From Desulfobacterales bacterium (lineage in GTDB: Bacteria; Desulfobacterota; Desulfobacteria; Desulfobacterales; UBA5852), in assembly GCA_016735415.1 (NCBI GenBank), contig JAERRP010000033.1:1-5201 (forward strand): 5,201 nucleotides of DNA, in the 5' to 3' direction. Positions 1 to 5,160 of this stretch are shown one piece after another. Each line of letters begins with the position of its first letter. Positions within the stretch are counted from its first letter, which is position 1. Below the pieces are notes generated by a model that searched no databases, was not told the origin of the DNA, and worked only from the letters and a program-made list of their open reading frames with translations. The position numbers were made by a program, and so were the translations under genes.

Positions 1-72
1 GGCCATTGCGCCGAACAGTTTATATTTAAACGGCCAGCGCCCGCCTTGCCACTCAGTATTTTCCTTCATCAT
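1..72 (-). CDS. Partial gene, N-terminus of a probable membrane sensor/signalling protein (runs off the window)
   Basis: Reading the minus strand from an ATG-ATG pair at 72-67 gives 24 uninterrupted codons to the window edge, in a different frame from the cupredoxin gene whose end it overlaps by 20 bases. The peptide starts MMKENTEW and continues with RWPFKYKLFGAMA. A short polar start, then a basic-aromatic patch running into a KLFGAMA-type segment, is the usual look of the cytoplasmic end of a first transmembrane helix in sensor kinases and GGDEF proteins. The overlap suggests translational coupling to the cupredoxin. A weak GGGA lies about 9 bases upstream of the first ATG. Which kind of output domain follows cannot be seen. 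That this is a real gene start is likely; the sensor assignment is inference from 24 residues and from the common pairing of such cupredoxins with signalling proteins. Confidence 0.5.
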   Translation of the reverse strand, partial: MMKENTEWQGGRWPFKYKLFGAMA

Positions 73-724
73 CAGAATATTCCCGTCGGTAGGATTTCCC
101 GAATTTATTGGGGTGTCTGACCATGTCTTTGATTACCTTGTGGCTATTGATGGTGAAATCGAGTCGAATGTCTCTGTCTTCCACGCGCACCGTTTTTTCA
201 TCCTCGCCACCGAGGATATGCCACACACCGATAGTGTGCGTTCCCGACGGAACAGATTCGATCTTGTAATTCCCTTTTGCATCGGTCAGGTCGTAGTAGA
301 TACTGGGTACCACAAAAACATCCGCAACCATCTTCTGGTGAATGTTACAGTAGATTTTATGGGCGCCCAATTCCTTGAACCAGAAGGATTTATGTTCACC
401 CCTGGGATAATGCCCCAAATCAAAGGGTTCCCTGGGATGGGGTGAAAATACGTTGTGTCGGATGAATTCGGAATTAATGAAACGCACTTTCTGGCCGCTG
501 ACCACCGGTAGCAGGCGGGGTATAAATTTTTTATACTTTTGCTCCATGACGGCAGGCTCGACGGGCGCGGGGGATTGCAGGTTTTTGATGTACACCACGC
601 CGCCTGTAAAATTCCTCATGGGTTTCAACCCGGATCTCTTTAACACGGTAACCTGTCCGGAAATACCGCCGGCCTCAACGTGCGTTGCATAAATCAACGC
701 GAAAAGAAAAATCAGCTTCCGCAT
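53..724 (-). CDS. Secreted cupredoxin-like protein ("methylamine utilization protein" type) with a C-terminal carboxypeptidase-regulatory-like domain
   Basis: A 223-residue exported protein. Residues 1-18 are a signal peptide (basic start, hydrophobic core, VEA-GG cleavage site), so it should act in the periplasm. Residues about 19-140 form a cupredoxin-like beta domain. Candidate type-1 copper ligands are H90 (in IRHNVFS) and C126, H129 and M132 in CNIHQKM; the C-x2-H-x2-M spacing is the short ligand loop seen in amicyanin rather than the longer plastocyanin loop. Residues about 141-193 (YDLTDAKGNYKIESVPSGTH) resemble the carboxypeptidase regulatory-like/transthyretin fold, followed by a basic, charged tail. 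This two-domain layout is that of small proteins often annotated as methylamine utilization proteins, although no methylamine dehydrogenase genes are visible here. The ATG at 724 has AAGGTG six bases upstream. A probable sensor gene overlaps its 3' end, so a role in periplasmic copper or redox sensing is plausible but inferred. Its base composition looks more AT-rich than the genes to the right. Confidence 0.88.
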   Translation of the reverse strand: MRKLIFLFALIYATHVEAGGISGQVTVLKRSGLKPMRNFTGGVVYIKNLQSPAPVEPAVMEQKYKKFIPRLLPVVSGQKVRFINSEFIRHNVFSPHPREPFDLGHYPRGEHKSFWFKELGAHKIYCNIHQKMVADVFVVPSIYYDLTDAKGNYKIESVPSGTHTIGVWHILGGEDEKTVRVEDRDIRLDFTINSHKVIKDMVRHPNKFGKSYRREYSDDEGKY

Positions 725-730
725 TTATTA

Positions 731-737
731 CACCTTC
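731..737 (-). promoter_or_regulatory. Ribosome binding site of the cupredoxin gene
   Basis: On the minus strand GAAGGTG ends six bases before the ATG at 724. A second purine-rich stretch (GGAGG, 745-741) lies too far upstream to position this start. The spacing supports the chosen start codon. Confidence 0.55.
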
Positions 738-1042
738 TTTCCTCCATCGGTTGTGGCATCAAGCTGGCCCCAAATCTTTTTTGCATGGGACCCTGATCAG
801 TCCGGAGTGACGTGCTCCGACATTTCCGACAGATTAAAAATAAACTGGCTGAAAAGCTGAAACATAAGAATGCGGTTCGAATTTGCAACGAACAGGAACA
901 CGAATGATCCGGATTCCGTTTTTCGTAGGAATAGCGCCAACGGTCGCAGACGAGACAGAGACGCCCATGAGATTATGCGTTGCTTGCGAATAGTCATCAT
1001 GGTAAAAAGCTCTGTGTGCCTCGAAAATCACGCATAGACGCC

Positions 1043-1072
1043 CCCGACGCCATAAAAATATAAGGGGTCGGG
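1043..1072. repeat. Inverted repeat with AT-rich loop
   Basis: CCCGAC (1043-1048) pairs with GTCGGG (1067-1072). The stem continues past one G-G mismatch with CC (1050-1051) against GG (1064-1065), giving eight pairs around a 12-base AT-rich loop. No T-run follows on either strand, so it does not look like a terminator. It could be an operator-like site or a structured RNA segment. Confidence 0.3.
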
Positions 1073-1074
1073 AT

Positions 1075-1105
1075 TTGAAGCATACATAGCGGAATGGTTT
1101 ATGAT
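1075..1105 (+). promoter_or_regulatory. Weak candidate sigma70-type promoter upstream of the ligase gene
   Basis: TTGAAG (1075-1080) and TATGAT (1100-1105) resemble -35 and -10 boxes, but the spacer is 19 bases, longer than the preferred 17. It would give a leader of roughly 230 bases before the ATG at 1343, enclosing the two hairpins at 1145-1186 and 1290-1304. This is pattern matching only. Confidence 0.18.
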
Positions 1106-1144
1106 ATAAACGGCCCTGCTATTGTAACTCCTTTACCGAAGGCA

Positions 1145-1186
1145 CACGTTGCGATGGATCGTCCGTATCCAAAGCCGGCAAACGTG
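1145..1186 (+). ncRNA. Possible structured leader element (two-tier hairpin) upstream of the ligase gene
   Basis: An outer stem pairs CACGTTGC (1145-1152) with GCAAACGTG (1178-1186) with one bulged A. Nested inside, TGGAT (1155-1159) pairs with ATCCA (1167-1171) around a seven-base loop, giving about 13 pairs in 42 bases. It lies about 155 bases upstream of the ligase ATG, so it would be in the leader if transcription starts near 1110. It does not match any riboswitch class I know. It may be a chance fold. Confidence 0.25.
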
Positions 1187-1289
1187 CAGGGGAATAAATT
1201 GAACTGGACAGGAAACGGAAGAAAAGGCGCCTGATTATCGAAAAGAAGCTTCCAAATATAAGCATAAAGACCAGACTCCGGTATGGTTG

Positions 1290-1304
1290 CAGGCTCGGGG
1301 CCTG
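1290..1304 (+). repeat. Short hairpin in the leader of the ligase gene
   Basis: CAGGC (1290-1294) pairs with GCCTG (1300-1304) around a five-base loop. The motif GCAGGCT starting at 1289 lies 54 bases before the ATG at 1343. A near-copy occurs at exactly the same distance before the next gene (2656), discussed in the findings. Confidence 0.4.
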
Positions 1305-1324
1305 ACGATCATTTCATACTTAAT

Positions 1325-1330
1325 GAGGAG
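1325..1330 (+). promoter_or_regulatory. Ribosome binding site that decides the ligase start
   Basis: GAGGAG lies 12 bases before the ATG at 1343, a somewhat long but usable spacing. The upstream in-frame ATG at 1283 has no such site and would add 20 residues unlike any type I glutamine synthetase N-terminus, so 1343 is preferred. Confidence 0.6.
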
Positions 1331-1342
1331 CGGACCGACGCT

Positions 1343-2650
1343 ATGGCAATTGAGGATCTCAAAGACCGCGTGAAGGCCCTGGATGCGACAAAAATTTTCT
1401 TCACGGATCTTAACGGCCGGCTCATGAGTCTGCCGGTGAACCCGGACCACCTTCCGCAAATCGTTCGTGATGGTATTGGATTCGATGGATCGTCGATTGC
1501 CGGTTTCGCAACCGTGGATAACAGCGACCGCCAGTTGTTCCCGGATCCGGACAGTTTGCGGGTGCTCGCGTTTCAGGATGAAACCCTGGGCTGCTTGATC
1601 GGGCGCATTTATAACGAACGCGGCCTGCGCGCCGCAACGGATCCTAGAGCCGTTCTGGAAAAAGTGGTTGAAAGGGCTGAGAGCGAGTACGGCTTTCGGT
1701 TCTTATTGGGGCCCGAGCATGAGTTTTTCCTGTTAAGCGGCGAAGAGTTCGGGGAAAAAGGGCATTCCGACCAGGCCGGCTATTTTGTGGCCCCGCCCCA
1801 TGACAAAGGGGAGAAGGTGCGCAATCGCATTATCAGCGTTTTGGCTAAATGCGGCGTTGAGTTTGAGAAAGCCCATCACGAAGTCACCCCCTCGCAGCAT
1901 GAAATCAATCTGGTACCGACCACACCGCTCGATGCGGCCGACCGCACCGTTATTTTCAATCACGTGACCTACAAGGTGGCGCGGGAGTTCGGTTATTTCG
2001 CCACCTTCATGCCCAAACCCTTCGACGATTTTAACCGCAGTGCCTTTCATATCCATTTGTCCATGACGGACCAGGAGGGCCACAACCTCTTTTATGATGC
2101 CGGCCGTGAAAACAATTTGAGCGCGACGGCCAGACAGTTTATCGGAGGTATTCTGAAGTATGGGCGGGAGACATCACTGGTCATGGCATCCACGCTCAAT
2201 TCTTACAAGGCCTATGTTCTGGAAAAAGAAGCCCCCGTCATCCGGGGGTGGGGCTTGCGGAACCGCAGCTCGATGGTGCGCGTGCCTTATTCCGTCAATC
2301 CGCAAGGCACCCGCATCGAACTGCGCAATCCGGATCCTGCGGGCAATCCGTATCTGCAGATGGCTACGCTGATCGCGATCGGTCTGCGGGGCCTCGAAGA
2401 AAAACTCGACTGCGGCAAACCCGACCGTGGCAGTACTTACGATCAGCACCTGAAGCTGCGGGTATGGGATCGGCGGCAGCTGCCCAAATCTCTTTTTGAG
2501 GCCCTGGTAGAGGCCGAGCGCAGCAAGCTGTTACCGGAGATTCTGGGGAAACGGATCTACGATAATTATATGGCAATGAAAATGGCCGACTGGGAAGAAC
2601 ACCGCACGCACATCACCCCCCGGGAGCACAAAAAATACCTCGGCATTTGA
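1343..2650 (+). CDS. Type I glutamine synthetase-like ammonia ligase (glnA-like, divergent substrate pocket)
   Basis: A cytoplasmic ATP-dependent amide ligase of the glutamine synthetase I family, 435 residues, short like the GSI-alpha group rather than the roughly 470-residue adenylylated form. The N-terminal beta-grasp domain ends with GFDGSSIAGF (46-55). Metal ligands are visible as E125/E127 (GPEHEFF), E180 and E187 (HHEVTPSQHEI), H236 and E326 (RIELR). The ammonia-site residues known from Salmonella are kept: D48 (D50), Y147 (Y179), E180 (E212), E296 (E327). Two positions are odd: NSYKRLV reads NSYKAYV, so A290 replaces substrate-binding R321, and NGSGMH reads NRSAFH, putting R232 in place of G265; R328 (R359) is kept. 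Y366 lies near the usual adenylylation tyrosine but in a different context (STYDQH), so that control is doubtful. It forms a two-gene unit with the aminomutase-like gene. It is an ammonia ligase by family; the acid substrate may be glutamate, beta-glutamate or another acid. Confidence 0.92.
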   Translation: MAIEDLKDRVKALDATKIFFTDLNGRLMSLPVNPDHLPQIVRDGIGFDGSSIAGFATVDNSDRQLFPDPDSLRVLAFQDETLGCLIGRIYNERGLRAATDPRAVLEKVVERAESEYGFRFLLGPEHEFFLLSGEEFGEKGHSDQAGYFVAPPHDKGEKVRNRIISVLAKCGVEFEKAHHEVTPSQHEINLVPTTPLDAADRTVIFNHVTYKVAREFGYFATFMPKPFDDFNRSAFHIHLSMTDQEGHNLFYDAGRENNLSATARQFIGGILKYGRETSLVMASTLNSYKAYVLEKEAPVIRGWGLRNRSSMVRVPYSVNPQGTRIELRNPDPAGNPYLQMATLIAIGLRGLEEKLDCGKPDRGSTYDQHLKLRVWDRRQLPKSLFEALVEAERSKLLPEILGKRIYDNYMAMKMADWEEHRTHITPREHKKYLGI

Positions 2651-2654
2651 TCGC

Positions 2655-2671
2655 CGCAGGCTTGGCCTGCG
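2655..2671 (+). repeat. Perfect intercistronic hairpin between ligase and aminomutase genes
   Basis: CGCAGGC (2655-2661) and GCCTGCG (2665-2671) form a perfect seven-pair stem with a three-base TTG loop, five bases after the ligase stop codon. No T-run follows, so termination is unlikely. It may protect or process the mRNA, or affect translation of the downstream gene. Confidence 0.55.
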
Positions 2672-2694
2672 AGCAGCATGCCGACATCGATCAC

Positions 2695-2700
2695 AGGAGG
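2695..2700 (+). promoter_or_regulatory. Strong ribosome binding site of the kamA-like gene
   Basis: A full AGGAGG sits nine bases before the ATG at 2710. It fixes the start there; an in-frame TTG at 2647 overlapping the previous stop codon has no such support. Confidence 0.8.
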
Positions 2701-2709
2701 AACCGATTT

Positions 2710-3783
2710 ATGGAAGAATGGCAGGTCCAGCTACAGAACCTGGTGGATACGTTGGACAAACTCAAACAGCATATCCATGTCGCTCCGGAAGAAGAAGAGG
2801 CCATCACCTCGATGAAGACCAAGTGGGGAACGACGCCCTATTTCGCCGGACTTATGGATCCCGACGACCCCGCCTGCCCGATCCGCCGGCAGGTGATCCC
2901 TTCGTTGAAGGAGCGCCAGAACGAATTCGGGGTTGAAAACTATCTTATCTGGAAGGAAAACCGGGATACCGAAGAAGTCAGGCCGGATAGTATCGCCCGC
3001 CAATACCAGGACCGCGTGGCTTTCACGGTGACGGATGTCTGCGCCAACTACTGTCGGCACTGTTTCCGCAAGGAAGCCGTGGTGGACCGCGAGCTCAAAC
3101 TGAGGATGGATGTGGACGAAGGCCTGGTGTGGATTCGCGCCCACGAAGAGGTTCGGGATGTTCTCATCACCGGAGGGGACCCCTTCATCCTTTCCGATGA
3201 AAAGATTGAGTATCTGATTCGCAAGTTGAGAGAAATCCCGCACCTCCAGATGATTCGTTTCGGGACACGTTCTCCGATCGTTTTGCCCCAGCGGATTACA
3301 GACAACCTGAAGAAAATACTGGACGGCTTCCACCGGGTTCCCATCTGGATCAACACCCAGTGCAATCACCCCAGGGAGATAACCGAGGAGACGGCCCGGG
3401 CGGTGTACGATCTGCTGCGTTGCGGTGTGAACGTCGGCAATCAGGCGGTGCTTCTGAAAGGGATCAATGACGATGTTGAAACGTTTCGAGAACTGCACCA
3501 GAAGCTGCTGACGATCCGGATTCGCCCTTATTACGTGTTCTACTGCGAACCGGCGCCGGGGATCGATCATTTCCGCACACCGGTGGAAAAAGGGGCCGAA
3601 TTGATTCGTGACGCCATTCGGGGCCATACCACGGGACTGGCGCAGCCGATGTATGTGGTCGCCACCAATATCGGGAAAATTCCTTTGATGCCCGATTATT
3701 ATATCGTGGGAAAAGACGAGAAGGAATACACCCTGAAAAATTACCAGGGGAAGCTGACGCATTGGCCGAATATTCCTGAATAA
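2710..3783 (+). CDS. KamA-family radical SAM, PLP-dependent 2,3-aminomutase-like enzyme
   Basis: A 357-residue cytoplasmic enzyme of the lysine 2,3-aminomutase family, which moves an alpha-amino group to the beta carbon using a 4Fe-4S cluster, SAM and PLP. The N-terminal helices (EEWQVQ, then EEEEAIT near 27-33) match KamA. The cluster motif is C111-x3-C115-x2-C118, R120 matches the KamA carboxylate-binding arginine, GGD (155-157) is the SAM motif, and K323 in IGKIPLMP is the PLP lysine. It is shorter than the 416-residue clostridial KamA: it lacks the C-terminal cysteine-containing tail. The lysine-specific aspartates are not kept: D293 of KamA aligns with E280 (YCEPAPG), and D330 falls at about A318, with the GGGG before the PLP lysine shortened. 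Lysine is thus not the safe guess, and the glutamate 2,3-aminomutase pattern (Lys and Asn at these two sites) is not present either. EpmB is less likely because of the KamA-like N-terminus and the neighbours. The family assignment is firm; the substrate is open. Confidence 0.93.
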   Translation: MEEWQVQLQNLVDTLDKLKQHIHVAPEEEEAITSMKTKWGTTPYFAGLMDPDDPACPIRRQVIPSLKERQNEFGVENYLIWKENRDTEEVRPDSIARQYQDRVAFTVTDVCANYCRHCFRKEAVVDRELKLRMDVDEGLVWIRAHEEVRDVLITGGDPFILSDEKIEYLIRKLREIPHLQMIRFGTRSPIVLPQRITDNLKKILDGFHRVPIWINTQCNHPREITEETARAVYDLLRCGVNVGNQAVLLKGINDDVETFRELHQKLLTIRIRPYYVFYCEPAPGIDHFRTPVEKGAELIRDAIRGHTTGLAQPMYVVATNIGKIPLMPDYYIVGKDEKEYTLKNYQGKLTHWPNIPE

Positions 3784-3787
3784 AAAG

Positions 3788-3829
3788 ACCGGGCCTTTCG
3801 CCATCGGGTGGCGCCCGGTAATTTTTTTT
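3788..3829 (+). terminator. Rho-independent terminator after the ligase-aminomutase unit
   Basis: Four bases after the kamA-like stop, ACCGGG (3788-3793) pairs with CCCGGT (3814-3819) and CGCCA (3799-3803) pairs with TGGCG (3809-3813) around a five-base loop, with a small bulge on the left arm. Eight T residues follow at 3822-3829. This should end most transcripts before the transporter gene. Confidence 0.9.
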
Positions 3830-3888
3830 GCGATTGTGAAAATGACGTCTGTGAGATTATGTGATTGGCGGAGAAAAGACCTGCGTTT

Positions 3889-5079
3889 ATGACTTCCTCT
3901 GATAAGTCCGTCACCGCGGAAGCGGCCAGCGGGACGACATCCGTCTTTGACCTGGGCAAGATTCTGGACCTGTCGGTCAGTCATTTCATCCACGATGTTT
4001 ACTCCAGCTTTCTGGCGCCGCTGCTGCCGCTTCTCATCGAGAAACTATCGCTGTCCCTTACCCAGGCCGGGTTTCTGACCACGGTCATGCAGATCCCGGC
4101 CCTGATGAATCCTTACATCGGTCAGCTGGCCGATCGGATCAGCGTTCGTTATTTCGTCATTCTGGCACCGGCCCTGACGGCCATTCCCATGAGCATGATC
4201 GGTGTGGCGCCCAGCTACGGCGTGCTGCTGCTCCTGCTGTTCGTGGCCGGAATCAGTGTGGCGATCTTCCATGTGCCGGCACCGGTGATGGTTGCCCGCC
4301 TGGCGGGCGGGCACAAGGGCCGCGGCATGAGTTTTTTTATGACCGGTGGAGAGCTTGCCCGCGCGGTGGGACCGCTGACGGCCGTGGGGGCGGTTTCCCT
4401 GATGGGCCTGGAAGGCTTCTACCCGATCATGCTGGTGGGGATCGTCGCTTCGGGCTGGCTCTACTGGCGGTTTCGCAAGGTGAATCTGGACATCTCCGAC
4501 CGACGGCGAAAATTATCCGTGCGGGCCACCTGGAAAGGTATGCATCGGGTCCTGGGGCCGCTTTCGGCCATTCTGGTGGCCCGCGGATTTATGCATGCCG
4601 TCATGACCGCTTTTCTGCCCATCTTCATCATCATGGAAAGCGGCAACCTCTGGCTGGCCGGGGCCGCCCTGACGATTTTTGAAATCGCGGGCGTGGCCGG
4701 AGTTCTGGCGGCCGGCTCCCTGAGCGATCATCTGGGACGGCGCCGCATGCTGCTGATCTCGCTGTTGGGTGCGCCCCTGAGCCTGCTTCTGTTTGTATAC
4801 AGCGGTGGATGGGTGCGGGTGGCGGCGCTGCTGCTCACCGGCTTTACCCTGCTGTCCACGACCCCGGTGATGCTGGCTCTGGTGCAGGAGCATGCCGACG
4901 GCAGCAGCCCGGCGGCCGCCAACGGCATGTTCATGATGATTTCATTTCTGGCGCGCTCGGCCGTGGTGGTGGTGGTGGGTATGATTGCCGATGGCATCGG
5001 TTTGCATACGACTTATGTGATCGCCGCGGCGGCCGGAATGACCGGTATTCCCTTTGTCCTGATGCTGCCGCGCCGATAG
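3889..5079 (+). CDS. Major facilitator superfamily transporter, fosmidomycin-resistance (FSR)-like
   Basis: A 396-residue inner-membrane carrier with the hydrophobic pattern of 12 transmembrane helices in two halves, joined by a charged loop (about 193-220, RFRKVNLD then DRRRKL). Each half carries an MFS motif A-like loop: GQLADRISVR (78-87) and GSLSDHLGRRR (276-286). The N-terminus (LSVSHFIHDVYSSFLAPLLPLL) resembles FSR-type carriers, whose known members export fosmidomycin and other small molecules; the substrate cannot be read from the sequence. The ATG at 3889 is chosen because it begins a short polar tail before helix 1. GGAG lies 15 bases upstream, which is long, so an in-frame TTG at 3865 (404 residues) remains possible. 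The gene follows a strong terminator, so it probably has its own promoter; the region between 3830 and 3888 shows only weak candidates. It looks more GC-rich than the cupredoxin gene. A link to the two enzymes upstream is inferred from position and strand only. Confidence 0.9.
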   Translation: MTSSDKSVTAEAASGTTSVFDLGKILDLSVSHFIHDVYSSFLAPLLPLLIEKLSLSLTQAGFLTTVMQIPALMNPYIGQLADRISVRYFVILAPALTAIPMSMIGVAPSYGVLLLLLFVAGISVAIFHVPAPVMVARLAGGHKGRGMSFFMTGGELARAVGPLTAVGAVSLMGLEGFYPIMLVGIVASGWLYWRFRKVNLDISDRRRKLSVRATWKGMHRVLGPLSAILVARGFMHAVMTAFLPIFIIMESGNLWLAGAALTIFEIAGVAGVLAAGSLSDHLGRRRMLLISLLGAPLSLLLFVYSGGWVRVAALLLTGFTLLSTTPVMLALVQEHADGSSPAAANGMFMMISFLARSAVVVVVGMIADGIGLHTTYVIAAAAGMTGIPFVLMLPRR

Positions 5080-5107
5080 TCATGCCGGAAAGGATGCTTC
5101 CCGGTGC

Positions 5108-5160
5108 CTGAATCCAGGACGCCTTTTCTCTGATTCCCCCATTATGAAATTCTGATTCAG
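5108..5160. repeat. Small inverted and direct repeats after the transporter gene
   Basis: CTGAATC (5108-5114) is the inverse of GATTCAG (5154-5160), and TCTGATTC occurs at both 5129-5136 and 5151-5158. The arms are short and widely spaced, and no T-run follows, so this is not a clear terminator. No gene start with a ribosome binding site is visible between 5080 and 5201. Confidence 0.25.

Larger units (their letters stand above)
725..1342. other. Divergent intergenic region with no convincing gene
   Basis: About 620 bases separate the divergent cupredoxin and ligase genes. Only short open frames occur, with no recognisable protein, no good ribosome binding site and no consistent coding bias. 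The stretch must hold promoters for both directions. What can be seen: a weak sigma70-like candidate near 1075-1105, a GG-N10-GC sigma54-like match at 754-769, and hairpins at 1043-1072, 1145-1186 and 1290-1304. No riboswitch class, tRNA or insertion sequence was recognised. It could also contain a decayed gene or a small RNA, neither of which can be shown here. Confidence 0.6.

Noticed and set aside
871..887. tRNA T-arm-like sequence (TGCGG, TTCGAAT loop, TTGCA)
   Set aside because: The five-pair stem and loop look right, but two pairs are G-T, no matching acceptor strand or anticodon arm lies upstream, and no second copy suggests an attachment site. Likely chance.
797..1031. Two overlapping small minus-strand open frames of 65-67 codons
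   Set aside because: Low-complexity hydrophobic or basic peptides without homology that I recognise, without a good ribosome binding site, and overlapping each other in different frames.
1142..1152. GGCAC...TTGC resembling a sigma54 promoter
   Set aside because: The spacing between GG and GC is 8 bases instead of 10, which the -24/-12 class does not tolerate.
1283..1342. Upstream in-frame ATG adding 20 residues to the ligase
   Set aside because: No Shine-Dalgarno site precedes it, and MAIEDLKDRV at 1343 matches the normal family start after GAGGAG.
2647..2709. TTG start extending the kamA-like protein by 21 residues over the ligase stop codon
   Set aside because: The extension reads through the perfect hairpin and the AGGAGG site, which clearly serves the ATG at 2710.
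2731..3993. A 420-codon open frame on the minus strand, longer than the kamA-like gene it opposes
   Set aside because: It is antisense to the highly conserved radical SAM motifs, shows no recognisable domain, and runs through the terminator into the transporter gene. It is a by-product of codon bias on the plus strand.
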